Assembly (NCBI GenBank): GCA_032622095.1
Contig: CP136068.1
Span: forward strand, 181,786,796-181,850,795
Direction of reading: 5' to 3'
DNA: 64,000 nt
Source of the DNA: Siphonodentalium dalli
Taxonomy: Eukaryota > Mollusca > Scaphopoda > Gadilida > Siphonodentaliidae
Translations under genes and position numbers: made by a program
Part shown: positions 33,840 through 45,826 of the stretch, one piece after another
How the letters are laid out: each line of letters starts with the position of its first letter
How positions within the stretch are numbered: position 1 is the first letter of the stretch
The notes under the pieces: model-generated
Seen by the model: only the letters and a program-made list of their open reading frames with translations
The model's database searches: none
Told to the model about the DNA's origin: nothing

Positions 33840-36000
33840 AAGTTGCGAGAGGCACCCCTGGTTGAGTGTGGGATATTTGGCACTCGAGACTTGGTTAGAG
33901 GGTTTTCGTTGGGGTGGTCTCCACCTTGGAATTTCCAAATGCACCCCACCCCATTGAACCACACCAAACTCATAAGTTTGCGTAAATCAATTTGCACCAC
34001 CCCCCCCCCCTTTGATTTTTCCCAAATGTTCCCTCACAGACTACCAGATGGTAGACTATTCCAAATGAACCAGTAATATTTCTTAAATTAATTAGCGAGT
34101 AACTACTGGCAACGACACAGAACACACGGGTCGGCCGATGGTTAGGCCCGATGTGAGAACATTTTTGAAATATGAACATGAACATTTGACAATCCTATAG
34201 CATAGACCGGCCTCAAGTTTTCCAATTCTGGGAAATTATTAACCTGAAACTCACCCATACGTTTCAAAATTGCCAACTGATGGCCATTTGATTCCATAAT
34301 TTTGCAAATGAAAGGGAAATATGCAAATGTTGGTCTAAAAACAACAAATTCGTCACTAAGAAAGTGTTGGAAATCAAACTACGAGAACAATTTCAACCTA
34401 ATTTTGGTGTGAATTTTCCAATTAATTTTGCTCGGGATATTAGGTATGACTACAATTGGGGGGGGGGGGGTTAAGACCCCTGCATAACCACCCATATCGA
34501 CAAGTCCCTACTTGACACCCCATGCTAAATAATCGATACTAAGTTTTGTTGGTGGCACCCGGGGGGGAGTTAGGGGCTACATCCCAGCCCTGTCGGCGAG
34601 TCATAGCCATCCCCCGTCGGTGAGTTATGTAATGGTCAACCCGACAGCTAAAGCCCGCCCCCACTGTCGGGGATATCCTGGTGCCACCCCTGTTTGAAAT
34701 CATATAAAACTTTTAAACAAGAAGACCACATATTGAGCAGAAATCAGGGGGAAATGAGCTCTCGTAACCACAAAGTGCACTAAAGACATCCCAATAAATC
34801 CAAATTAGATGCAACCGCATATTGTATATATATTGTATTGTTCTGTTTGCCTCTCTATATCCAAGGACGTGGCTATATGGTTTCCGTTAGGGGTGTCCAC
34901 CATGGGAAATTCCAACTGCACCCCCTTGAATCAGAATCACCCCAAACACAAATTCTATTTGCACCACCCCCTTGTACATCAGTGCTCACGCCTACTATCC
35001 TATATATATCCTATATATATTTAAAAAAAACATGGTTCTATATTCCAGGTTTGAAAATTCAGATAGTTTAACCTGAACAATTGCATAAATCATAACATCT
35101 AATGGTCTAACTCCAGACAAATGCCCACGGCTACGGGCAAGAGGCGGGGACACACCGGGTTGACCATGGTTCTTCGGCCCGGTGTGAGAAAATTTTTAAA
35201 ACTATAAAAGAAAATATTAAATCCTAGCATGCATATAGACAGGCCTCAACTGAACCTTTCCTGGTGTTGGAAATTTCAAACCTCATACTCCCCCTCAGGT
35301 TGGAAAACTCTCCAACTGATGACTATTTCAGTCCACAAGTTTGACCAAATGAAGTAAAATATTGTTTTGTTAAACTAATTAGAAGTTTTGTATTGGCCAC
35401 GGGGAAGGGACAATGACAACGATAGTCGGCCCGGTGTGCATTTTTTTTTTAATCTGAACAAGAAAATCTCAAAATCCTAGCATCTAGACTAGCCTCAAAC
35501 CTTCATAGCGTTGGACATTTCAAACCTGACACTCCCACTTAGGTTGGAAAATTTCAACTGATGACAATTCCAATGACAATGTTGACCAAATGCATGACAA
35601 TATTGTTTTCTTAAATTAACTAGCAGTTTTTTGACTGGCCACGGGGGAGGGACCAGGACACAAACTGTCTAAGTGTTGGAAATTTCCAACCTGTCACCCT
35701 CCTAAGGTTGGAAATTTCCGACTGATGACCATTTCAGTCCAAAATATTTACCAAAAATAGGAATATATGCAAATAAATTGTTTGAAAATCAAACTACAAG
35801 ATCATTTTCAACTTAATGTTGGTGTGAAATTTCCAACTAATGTTTTGGCAGGTATGAAATTTCCAACTGTTGAACATTTTGACCAAAGTTGGGGGGGGGG
35901 GGGTGAGACACACCAACCCCCCCTGTCGCCACGTCTCTGTCTATATCATATAAATACTGTTTCTAAAAACCCTTAAACCAACTCGACGTGCGATGATTTC
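33840..36000 (+). repeat. Ladder of diverged ~240-bp direct repeats
   Basis: Blocks near 34100, 35150, 35400 and 35640 share GGCCACGGGGRAGGGAC or CCCGGTGTGAGAA, AAATCCTAGCAT, TAGAC.GGCCTCAA, GTTGGAAATTTC and CAACTGATGAC.ATTTCAG. The GTCCACC.TGGGAATTTCCAA piece occurs at 33905 and 34893. Several G or C tracts of 10-13 bases (34001, 34458, 35891) lie in it. No frame is conserved. A related stretch is at about 48310-48560. Confidence 0.6.
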
Positions 36001-36712
36001 CCTGCGCTCCTGTTTCGCAAATTCTAGTATAAAAAGTGCGTCTATTTCAGACAAAGTTCAAACAGTAAATGTGACAAGACAAGACATATAAACAGCTAAT
36101 CTCATATTATCAATCTGACAACACCAGTCGAACATTATTACCTTTCAAAGCAATAACACCGGGCACCATGTTACGGACAACCACAGGCACGCATACCATG
36201 GATAAATACACGGTAAAAAGAACGGCGTTTTTTTGTACGTTATATCTGGCATATACCCATGGTTATATATAAACGCGGTATGAGCATCTGACTGCTTGTG
36301 TTTAAATCACTAATACAATAAATATAAAAAACCTGTCAGCAGACTACCAACTAAATTGCCTTCAGAATGTCTTCCGCTGCTAACAAACCCAACAGGACGC
36401 AAACGGGGACATGTTTCAGATGTTAAGATAAGCTTATCACAGTGTGAATACGTCACATCCGTTTTTGATTGCTAACACTAACGGCTGCTTGTTTTGAAAG
36501 AAGACATTTGTTGTTGGCATGGAATACAGATTTAAATAAAGCAGACGACACACGTTTCCGGCAACATTTCAAACTCGCACCGACTAGACTAATTTACATT
36601 TCTGAATAAAACATAACGACATAGATCCAACCATGCTTTACTCCACGAGGAGGTGACTGTCACGAAGAAAAGAAGTAATTCGGTCCTCGTGGGTGTCTGG
36701 TACTAAGACGAA

Positions 36713-36785
36713 CTTCTGAAATAAAATATAATTATGTCAGTACGACTTTGCTGATGATCTAGATATGTAAATCTAAGTGTTGCTT
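36713..36785 (+). repeat. Left copy of 73-bp direct repeat flanking SINE
   Basis: Begins CTTCTGAAATAAAATATAAT and ends TAAATCTAAGTGTTGCTT. It is identical over all 73 positions to 37094-37166. Confidence 0.92.
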
Positions 36786-37093
36786 AATTGATTGATTGAT
36801 TGATTGGGGGTTATTGTCGCTTTAGCCACTAAGGCCATATCACGACAGTTTTAGTGGTGGAGGAAATCCGCACACTTGCGACTAATCTAACAGTGATTTC
36901 AATGGCTGATAAACTCGTCAACAATGTGCGGCAAACCACCGGCCATCGGCGAGTAACTGGCAACTCCACCAGATAACGATTTCGAGTTACAAAGTCCACG
37001 ACGGAAACATGTGGATTTGAACCCTTATCGCCAGCGCTGGAGGGCGAAACGACTTGGAGTGGTACCCCTAACCGATTGAGCCACCGAGGCCCC
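36786..37093 (-). mobile_element. tRNA-derived SINE, complete
   Basis: On the minus strand the element starts GGGGGCCTCGGTGGCTCAAT with an A-box-like TGGCTCAATCGG. It has a B-box-like GGTTCAAATCC about 55 bp later and ends in a (AATC)n tail, the plus-strand (TTGA)n at 36786-36805. Length is 308 bp. This is the normal layout of a SINE transcribed by RNA polymerase III from an internal promoter and copied by a LINE. Both ends abut perfect 73-bp direct repeats, which implies a recent insertion but is far longer than the usual 7-20-bp SINE duplication. The 117-codon minus-strand frame across it is not a gene. Confidence 0.85.
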
Positions 37094-37166
37094 CTTCTGA
37101 AATAAAATATAATTATGTCAGTACGACTTTGCTGATGATCTAGATATGTAAATCTAAGTGTTGCTT
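37094..37166 (+). repeat. Right copy of 73-bp direct repeat flanking SINE
   Basis: Identical to 36713-36785. The first C could instead belong to the SINE, making the duplication 72 bp. Confidence 0.92.
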
Positions 37167-38147
37167 TGTTCGTTCGTTTCATTAAAACATAGTTGCGTTC
37201 ACTAATTATCAGAATGGACAGGATGAATAGTTAACATGCACATCCATTAATTTGATCGTTTGTTATCATTAAGTGTTGAAATAGTCGGTTTAGCAAAGAC
37301 AATTAGAATATAAATTAGATGCAATTCTACCCCAAAATACTTGGAATAAAGCTTATACCAATGTTTTCAGCATAACTGATGACATAAACATTGCGACATC
37401 GACCCAACTAGCCTCTACTCCATAGCCGGTGTATGTCACGAGGAAGAGCAACAAGCCCGAAGAAAGTTAATGTGTGATGCTGTATAATTCTACACCCATC
37501 TAACGTCATCTGCCCCAAATAATCGGTCAAGTGTCGTCTGTGGTAAGACCCCGATGTATCATTAGAGGGGACCGAATTTCCGAAGAAGGGCGATCAAGGA
37601 GGACCAGGTTTTATCCAGATGAGTTACGATGCCGACATGTCTGTCATGTCGAATTCCTCTGGCGCCGATACCCATCGTGCAATCAACTTCACTTAAGACC
37701 GATGCGTCGCTAATACAATAAATAAAGACGTGGATCTATCAACAGACGCAACATCTTAACATCTTCTAGAATGTCTTCCGCTGTTAACAAACATGACATC
37801 TTGTCTCACGAGTCGCGATCAACTTATCAATGTCTGTCTACGTCACTATTAGCTCCAGGACTATACGTCACGTGCGTCGTGTGCTGATTGGCTCGTGCTG
37901 ACATCTGTTTGTAACAATTTTCCTTATTTAGAATGACTCATTGGCGACGTGACAATATTTCAGAGCCATCGCATAACTTGGCGCCATATCAGTACGCGAT
38001 TACATTCAATTACACAAATTAAATCCGTATACTAATGGATTCCTGACTCTCGGTATAGTCTGCGCATGTTTATATAAAGTGAACTGACTGTCACGCGGTT
38101 AGATTAATCGTACAACTTGGTAATAGCATCATTGTCTTCATAAAATC

Positions 38148-38410
38148 AAATACGAAACCTAGGTGCATAGTTTGATTCCAATATGACAATGGGCACAACG
38201 GTATCTACCATTGTAAACATTTGTTATTTCCGCTTGCGATTTATAAGAATCATATCACATCTTACAAAAGAATCAATGACACATGCTGTGGTTTCGCTGA
38301 TTGTATCACGTTTTGACAGTTTGAACTTCCTACTGAAAACCATCGCACAGGAGAATGTGGATAACATCGACAGTTTGATAAACAATTGTGTACGCTTGAT
38401 GAATAACTAA
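38148..38410 (+). pseudogene. LINE reverse-transcriptase fragment
   Basis: The frame reads RNLGA*FDSNMTMGTTVSTI, then NICYFRLRFIRIISHL, then THAVVSLIVSRFDSLNFLL and a final VRLMNN with stop. The order LG..FDS.M....S, CYF.LR.IR.I..HL, AVVS.I.SR.D..N.LL matches the thumb/C-terminal part of reverse transcriptase in CR1/jockey-like non-LTR retrotransposons. The enzyme copied LINE RNA into DNA at the target site. One in-frame stop (38176-38178) and loss of the catalytic core and all upstream sequence show it is dead. Confidence 0.7.
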
Positions 38411-40044
38411 TGTATATATGATCTTACACATGCAACCCATTTTATAACTCAAGAGCACATCATGACATTCAGATTCATGATTCAGTTTAAATGTGCCGTA
38501 ATTGTGTTCAAATCTCACCACACGAAAACATCTGGTTATATCACGGACATGTTCGGGTGAGATCTGGAGGAATAACTCGACCCAACACCACCGACGCCCA
38601 CCCGAAAACATTCGGCGGCAAACTGAACAATAAGCATGGAAACTTATGTTTCCACGAATTGTCCATCGAGATATGAAACAAACTGCCAATGAACACCAGG
38701 CGCTGTCACTCTGTTGGACGTTTTAAAACGCACTGAAAACATAGCTGTTTCGTCAATGTCTTCAGTTGTCCAGTTGATATTATTCGCACTTATTTTCCAT
38801 TCCCTAATTTATCATAGATAATAGATTCGCGATTGGTTACTTTTTAGTTGTGAACGCAGTTTATTTTAGGTAGTATTTAATTGTCCTTGGCCTGTTAAAC
38901 TCAAATATATTGTATTCTCCATAGTGTGCTATATCTTTGTATTAAATTGTATTGTTATTGTAAAGCGCATTGAAACTAATTTACTGTCTAATGCGCTTTT
39001 TAAAGTAAATATAATACTATTAATAATATAATATGTGATATCGTCGTACCTACCCCACAATAGTTTACAAATATTGCACACTATATGCCAAAATAGTGGT
39101 AAATCACATAGGAACACTATTTGGGTATAGTGAACTCAATGCCTGCAATATTATTTACATTTCATCGAACGTTCTTCGTGATGTCCATATCCTATAATGT
39201 CAAACAATTCACAATCAGGTCGTGTTTACTTGTGAACAATGCAATAATGTTTGTAGAAAACAAACTTAGGATTCGGTTATAAAATTTAGTATAGTGCGAG
39301 CTTAGGGAATTCACAAACAAAATCGAAGCGACAGTGTGATCCGCGAATCAGGAACAGGATAACTCCCCACATCAAATTTAAACACGTCGAAACAATCGCA
39401 GATAACATACAACATTTGCTTATGGCAATTTATTGTGCTCTATTATAAAGACATTTCGGACAACACATGTTGAACTTTTCCAGCGAGGCGGAGATGGCTG
39501 CCAAATTATCTCCCAGAATAGTATGCAACAATTAGAATTCTGGATATTCCCAGCGATAGCGGTGTGTCAAAATTATGTACCGGACTATCGCGTTGGGGAC
39601 GGAACCATTGAACATAGTGAATGTCAAGCAACCAATACCATGCGCGTATTATGCGTAGATAGTCACGCCGAGATAAAAAAAAACATTAAAGGGTAGGTTT
39701 TTGGATAGCTTCGTGTTTAACACACCATAATAATATGGTATGAAATGGTACGGTATAGGGTAGCTTATAACTTATCCCGCAATACTGTATAGTAGGGCTT
39801 GGTTTAAATTCGTTCTTACCCACCAATAACATATGGCCTGATATCGGAGATTCGTACTTACCCCACGAAAATATGTGGTAGGGTACAAGAGACTTGGGTA
39901 TTTCGAACGCCCGCACCATCAGTCTGTGTAAGTAAAAGCCTTCACTGAACATCCAGAAGAAATTAGTACCGCGGGAGTACCGTATCAGCACATACAAGAC
40001 ACGACATCCAACCTACAACAGAGATGACGAGAGTAGCGTGCATC
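38411..40044. other. Mostly unique stretch, no gene accepted
   Basis: Contains short frames at 38330-38689 (minus) and 39433-39696 (plus) that resemble nothing I know. About 38560-38625 has a weak inverted repeat around CCACCCGAAAACAT. Confidence 0.4.
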
Positions 40045-40260
40045 CATGTATAACACACGGCACTAAACATATAACAGAGATGATGCGGCATGTATAACAC
40101 ACATCATATAACACACGGCACTAAACATATAACAGCGATGATGCGGCAGGTATAACACACATCATATAACACACGGCACTAAACATATAACAGAGATGAT
40201 GATAATAATAACATACATGCATGTATATCACTCAGCAATAAACATAAACCACATATTATG
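40045..40260 (+). repeat. Minisatellite, ~60-bp unit, 3-4 copies
   Basis: TATAACACACGGCACTAAAC followed by ATATAACAGAGATGATGCGG and TATAACACACATCA repeats about three times; a decayed copy continues to about 40310. Confidence 0.8.
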
Positions 40261-40310
40261 ACAGTAACGCATCGGCATGTATAACACACATCATATAACA
40301 CATATGGCAT

Positions 40311-41427
40311 AGATATAAGAGTAAAGTGTAATGAGTATGGCACACATCCGCTAATTGTAATATATTCAATATCTCCTTAGAAGGAGAAAATACAGATATA
40401 CATTCAGGGTTCCATTCTCACAACAACCAATCGTATCCTATTATTTTAACAATGCTTTATTGAACAGTGATACGAGTTATATACAACGCGGCATAGTAAT
40501 ATGCCTACTAATCTATTAGTGTATGCGAAACACATCGATACATCATCAAAACTTAACAACAACACTGCTTGAGCATGGAAGTAACCTATAGTAATGATGA
40601 GAGCCTGTGATCATGATATTCTGCCTCTGCATTCGGGAACACCAGCATGCCGGAAACTAGCCTGTTATCTGATGTCATTGTTAATCACAAAGTGCATCAA
40701 CATGAATATTGTTTCCTGTTGGAGTAGCTTCATTGAGATCAGTGTTGTTAATAACCGCATATCATTCATTTCGAGCAATCAACTACATCCTATGGGAATG
40801 TCGTCCGGAATCTTCGCACACGGTTGTTCGAAATTAGAAGACAGTGTCAAAGTCTCGAAATTTGACGTTTGGTAACGTTCAGACGCGAGCTACCTAGTTG
40901 GTATCCAGCCTACGCAATGTCATCAAATTACATCAATGTACATCAATATCCAATGTGAAGTCCAGTTACACTTTCATGAGTGAATTTGGTCTTACAAAGA
41001 AGACTCATATAAATAGTTGGGACCACCATTGACTCATTTACATTAATTTTACAATGCATTAATAATACATGTAACAGTATAATTGTGGCGAAGCTAGTTC
41101 TAATTCCGATAATCACATATTTGCGATCCACACACACAGAACATACAATAATGTAACTTGATTCTTGTTTTGGAACAAGTTTGCCAGCTGGGTTTCTACC
41201 TGCGGGGCGACACCCCCTCGTGCAAATATGTTCATATCGGACCTATATAGCCCATGGGAGCATATGGAACTCATTTGATTCTGAAATAACCTCATAGTAG
41301 CAGGGTTTGCGGTTTAGGGGGGGGGGTTGCTAACCCCGGGATCATGGAAAGGGCCGAGAAGCCCTCATGTTTAGCTTTTATTTAACAAAAAAAAAACAAA
41401 TAAAAAAAAAGCATGATTATACACAAT
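40311..41427. other. Unique stretch, no gene accepted
   Basis: A 93-codon frame at 40594-40875 is not protein-like by eye. Near 41316 is a 10-G run with GGGGTTGCTAACCCC, a short hairpin, and at 41391-41410 an A-rich tract. Confidence 0.4.
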
Positions 41428-41993
41428 TTATTTTCTTCTTTTTTGTTTTTTCTTCCTTGGTTTCTCAGATGACGATGGTGAAGATGTCAAGGAGGAGGCC
41501 TGAGATAGCTCGTAGGCTTTACTCTGTGTTATGACTGCATTTGATTCTGCGATAGCTCTATCGCCCGCTGCCAAGAGTTCCATGATTCTGGCTTCTTCTG
41601 CTGGTGTTAGGGTTGCTGCTGTTTCTGGCGACGCCGGCCTCTCCAAGTATCTCGGCGTCGGAGGGACGGTGGTGGTAAATTCCGCCCCTGGTGGAGACTG
41701 GCCGGGTGGTGTTGCCATCTCCAAAACGAAGACAGCGGCGGGGACGTCCGGGGTGACATCGGTGTCCCCATTTACGCTGTCCTCGACGACAACCGGGACA
41801 TCCGGTAAGACATCGGTGTCCCTGTCCCTGCTGGTGGTGGTGGTAATTGCAGCCGCACGTCGATGGTCTGGGCCAGAGGCCAAGTGGGGGGGGGGGGGGT
41901 ACTGGGCGTCTCTCAGTTCCCCGTTTCCACTTGGCCCTGCTGTCGGCGTCCCTGTGACGTCTTGACGGTGTCTTTTTCTTTTTCAATTCTTCT
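41428..41993 (-). CDS. GC-rich open frame, C-terminal part of unknown protein
   Basis: On the minus strand a frame stays open from about 41993 to a TAA at 41428-41430, roughly 188 codons, and passes in frame through a 14-C run. The product is rich in Pro, Thr, Ser and Ala. It has a possible helical or coiled-coil piece LTPAEEARIMELLAAGDRAI followed by AESNAVITQSKAYELSQ, then a Ser-rich linker and the basic tail EKPRKKKQKRRK. GC content is well above the neighbourhood. There is no ATG, so it may be the last exon of a gene (GGCCCAG near 41876 could be an acceptor after the C-rich tract) or part of a retroelement ORF. Function unknown. The plus strand is also open over 144 codons, which lowers confidence. 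Confidence 0.38.
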
Positions 41994-42760
41994 TCCCGGT
42001 GCGGATGGTCTGGAAAGCCCCGGACCGGAGGAGTCCGGTCGGTCCATCCAGGCCACGGCCGGTAGAGGGTTCCACCGAAGTGACCTGGATATCCAAAACC
42101 ACTTCCAGCCGACCCCTGTTATCAAGGAGAGTCCAGCTAACACAATAGACCGACTGGAAACAGCTCAGCGCATGCTCGGTTGGGGATTAGAGTAGAATCC
42201 ATTGTCCACCGAGCCTTCGACAAAACATTCATGGCAACTCACTGGATTAGCGCGTCAGCACTATGCGACCTTCACAGTGGGCTGCCGGATCGAGAATGAG
42301 TTTATACTCGTTGTTTCGTTGAATGGCGCGGGCTGCACCGAAAACACATTACAATGAGCGTGAATATGGTAAATTGAAAACAAACGCGTTTTATGTCCAT
42401 ATAAAGCGTATATTGAGGTTCAATAATGCAAATATGAGTTTATTTCACTCATTAACATATACCCGTTATATGCTTATTTTCACGAGAACATACTGCCAGA
42501 GGAGTTATTTTTCGATGAATTTAATTCAACAAGCGGTTTTTCCTCCACATACGAAACTGATATCGTCGTGATATGAAAAACGGGTGAGACTCAAATGAAA
42601 CCCTAAATATTATACTTCAGCTTGAATATGGAGATAAATTTCAAGCGGTTAACCTGGAGAGCTGTATAAAAGTATTTAAGCAGCCATTGCACTAAAACCG
42701 CGCGATCTCTGAATGGAATAATATTGAATATTGTGACGCAGAAGCGCCGGCACTTTTCAC
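41994..42760. other. GC-rich edge then unique sequence
   Basis: The first 200 bp are GC-rich like the preceding frame. On the plus strand the frame ending at 42195 reads HRSDLDIQNHFQPTPVIKES then DRLETAQRMLGWGLE and a stop; on the minus strand another frame is open. Neither is recognised. After 42200 the sequence returns to AT-rich with nothing visible. Confidence 0.35.
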
Positions 42761-42764
42761 TTAA

Positions 42765-42979
42765 CCCTTTACCCAACAAACCGGCCAAAACCGGCCAAAT
42801 AGAGCTTCAACAGCCTAAAATATATTGGGTCTGTCTCAATAAAACCATACAAATATGGATATCATTGGAACCGGCTCCTTGACCACATTGTGATAGTTAC
42901 AGTTATGCCCTGTGCCAATAGGTCGACTCGCATATATAAGAGAATGCATTGGCACATGGCCCTTCTGTTGGGTAAAGGG
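42765..42979 (+). mobile_element. piggyBac-like MITE, copy C (deleted)
   Basis: Flanked by TTAA at 42761-42764 and 42980-42983, with CCCTTTACCCAACAAACCGG and TGTTGGGTAAAGGG ends. Only 215 bp long: half of the 68-bp palindrome and the A/T spacer are gone, leaving CCAATAGGTCGACTCGCATA. The deletion removes one arm of the hairpin precisely near its centre. Confidence 0.8.
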
Positions 42980-43242
42980 TTAATGGAATTGTTGAACTCG
43001 AGCCTTCGGCCGCATTTGTAAACTGACAAATTTTCCAACATTTGTTTTTCAGGCATTTTTGACACAGAACGCTATATATAATGTGCCAAAAAAAACGAAC
43101 ACAAGTTACTCAAGAATTATCATTAATGCATCTATACCACATCTAACTATACATAACAATTAAATAATCTGAAATTCCATGCACTTATCACGATATCTAC
43201 GGACAATTGCATGTAAATGAATCATTCAACTCTCTCGCGAGA

Positions 43243-43420
43243 CTCCATTATACAGGTTATCTGAAGGTAAATATCAGTAGCACCGCAAAACTCCATTATA
43301 CAGGTTATCTGCAGGTAAATGTCAGTAGCACCGCGAAACTCCATTATACAGGTTATCTGAAGGTAAATGTCAGTAGCACCGCAAAACTCCATTATACAGG
43401 TTATCTGAAAGTGTCAGTTG
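43243..43420 (+). repeat. Minisatellite, 48-bp unit, ~3.7 copies
   Basis: CTCCATTATACAGGTTATCT starts at 43243, 43291, 43339 and 43387. As 48 is a multiple of three, the frame repeats LHYTGYLKVNVSSTAK. Confidence 0.9.
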
Positions 43421-43614
43421 CACCATTATATGTGGCAATACACAAATGTTACTTCGAGTTATAGCCTTAGTAATGACGCATTGTATACGCATGCTGTCGT
43501 TCAATTGATGGTACAATATGATTTTATATTACGTAATGCCTCCACACAAATACCATCCACATTTACTCTGCCTTCACATCAACACCACATATCATGTCAA
43601 ACTACATGTATGTT

Positions 43615-43787
43615 ATATAAGGATTAACTATCATGTGGACTATTTTTATGGAGATGTACACATGTAACCGTGAGGTAAGTGGACATAACTTGTGTAAAAC
43701 CCGAAGGGTTTTACATACAAGTTATGACCACTTACCTCACGGTTACATCTCCATAAAAATAGTCCACATGATAGTTAATCCTTATAT
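43615..43787. mobile_element. Near-perfect hairpin MITE (173 bp)
   Basis: Arms of about 80 bp run TATAAGGATTAACTATCATG, TGGACTATTTTTATGGAGAT, GTAACCGTGAGGTAAGTGG, ATAACTTGTGTAAAACCC to the centre (GAAGGG region) and back. The arms differ by small indels (ACAC before ATGTAAC; GGAC versus GACC). Confidence 0.85.
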
Positions 43788-45230
43788 TTATATACATTTA
43801 GCGAAAAAGCCACTTTTGTAAATGTATTTACATCGAAATGTGTATCTTGACAAAAACAGCCCAAAATACCCAAGAGCACCCTTGGCAAAAGTTAATAGGA
43901 ACAATTTCTCTTCATATTGAAACCCGATGATGTATTAAGTCAATCCTGCGCGAGTCCAAATGCGCCCAAAACATTACGCGTTCGTCTTTCCAAACCCATT
44001 GGCATATCGATGGTGTTATGAGCTTGGTGTTATGAGCCGTTGCACATTCACCGAGAAATAAATGCAACTAGCCACGTGGGCGCCGACCAATCAGAATGCT
44101 GGATGAAGTTATGACAACAGTTAGTATGTAAATATGATTGTATACTAGCAGGGTTGCCAGGCGAATCCCGGATAAAATGAGCCCGTGCGAATGCAGCAAT
44201 ACAGTGTGCGGCGCTAGAGATTGCGACTGTGATTATTATAACTCCCCACCCGTTCCCTTGAAATATCGTATGCTAAATAATATGTGAGATATTGATTGTA
44301 AGTTTGTGTTATTCAGCACCATTACAAAAAGGAGCCAAATATGTTAATATGTTTTATATCAGTTAAAATAAATACCTACGAAATTACTTGAGTAATTATT
44401 TACCAATGTCACAGATTACCCCGTATCCATAATGATTAATGCGAGCCGACCCACACCCTTCTACCGTTGACTCGGGCGGTGTTATTTTGGAATATTCAAA
44501 TTATATCATTATATAAATTCGTCGCACCGTGGAGATGATTATGTAGAAGTTTTGTGGAAATCAACGACAAAAAAACAAGTTGTATAAATATTGGTGCCCC
44601 TTCCTCAACACCATCCCCGACATGGATTGTGCGTGTCGCTCAGGTAACTACAATATTATATTAATTATATCGTGGACATGACTATATGTTAGTTTGGTGA
44701 TAACAATTGTTTAATAATTTCGGTGCCGCCTTGTTATCTTCAAACCACACCATAACATTCCCCATAAACTATATATATAAGTTTGGATGAATATCGGCGA
44801 CAAAAAGAGTTAATCCAATTTGGTACCCCTCTCCTTTCCACCCCTGACTGTGACAGCGTCACTTTAGGCAATTTTAACCTGCATAGGTATATATTCATCT
44901 TAAACGGTACACCTGATAGACATATTTAAGCCCTCTTTGTGGTCCCCGTTAATTTCCATAGCGGACAGGCAGACAAACAGTAATATAGACAAAATGGAAA
45001 TACTGACATTTGCACATATAATTAAGATATTTTATTCTGACGGAAACTCTCCCGCTATGACCACAGAGCCGCTTTATAACCAAAAAGACACAAACAATCG
45101 TGAGAACTGTTTATTAGCATCAACAATGGTTTAGCGTATTATGTTCTGTGACTGGAACCATGGGATCTCTCCGAAGACAATTAATGAAGAATCACTCTGT
45201 AATCCTTCATGCATAAACTTAATGATCTAC
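43788..45230. other. Mostly unique, one old direct repeat
   Basis: About 44530-44640 and 44690-44850 share GTGGA.ATGA.TAT...GTTTGGTG, CGACAAAAA and TTGGTGCCCCTTCC / TTGGTACCCCTCTC. No gene was seen. A 65-codon frame at 44937-45134 is unsupported. Confidence 0.4.
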
Positions 45231-45669
45231 AAGCCTGCAAATAGCGTGTCTGTCATTTGCAGAATGAGGTCCCCAGAGGGTGAATTTAGTGATGTTATCC
45301 CACATAGCGGGCTAGCATCACTAAATTCACCCTCTGTGAACCTCATTCTGCTTAAGCCCTCAACTGCTATGGTAGACATATGATCAGATTGAAGTTCCCC
45401 AGTTGAAGTTGGTGATGTTCACCCATTGGGAACCTCGATTATGCAATTTATCTTCTGCAAATTAGGGGATATAGAAACTTCCCAGAAGGGAAAACTAAAA
45501 ACAACGTTAATTTGATACTGTAGATACTTCCCAGAAGATGAGGCATAAGCAGAAAGAGGTATCCAGAGGGTGAATATGGTGATGCTAGCCCGTCGTGCGG
45601 GATAGCATCACTAAATTCACCCTCTGGGGACCTCATTCTGCAAATGACAGGCACGCTATTTGCAGGCTT
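45231..45669. mobile_element. MITE with AAGCCTGCAAATAGCGTG ends
   Basis: Terminal inverted repeats of about 45 bp begin AAGCCTGCAAATAGCGTG and continue TCATTTGCAGAATGAGGTCC. Inside each end is a further hairpin, AGGGTGAATTTAGTGATG with its inverse CATCACTAAATTCACCCT. The same AGAATGAGGTCCCC/GGGTGAATTT hairpin block lies in both arms of the 4.3-8.4-kb foldback (near 4855-4965 and 7930-8035), so the two elements share ancestry or one captured the other. Confidence 0.75.
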
Positions 45670-45739
45670 GATGACATACGGAATGAAGTTTCGCCGGACT
45701 GTGTCCCATTTAGATAATTCAATTAAATGGTCTAAGGAC

Positions 45740-45823
45740 CAAAGACGCTACAAATTGTGATAGTGAAGTACAGCTGCACCCACAGGGTCCACGTGAACGA
45801 CATAGGGACACTCACACTTCATC
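45740..45823 (+). repeat. Direct repeat next to Harbinger-like MITE
   Basis: AGACGCTACAAATTGTGATA through CACTCACACTTCATC matches about 47121-47203. The second copy runs on without the MITE and so shows the left junction of the insertion. Confidence 0.75.
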
Positions 45824-45826
45824 TTA

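Larger units (their letters stand above)
36245..37860 (+). repeat. Diverged repeat blocks around the SINE
   Basis: The block ending GAATGTCTTCCGCTG.TAACAA occurs at about 36300-36440 and 37690-37800. The block ACATAG.TCCAAC...TACTCCA followed by TGTCACGA.GAA occurs at about 36600-36700 and 37390-37470. The two blocks appear in opposite order in the two places, so the region has been rearranged since duplication. Confidence 0.5.

Noticed and set aside
36990-37093. A functional tRNA gene
   Set aside because: A- and B-box-like motifs are present but the sequence does not fold as a full cloverleaf by eye and continues into a SINE body with an (AATC)n tail.
36829-37182. A 117-codon minus-strand frame near 37 kb
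   Set aside because: It lies across the SINE and its flanking repeat, and the tRNA-like boxes account for the sequence.
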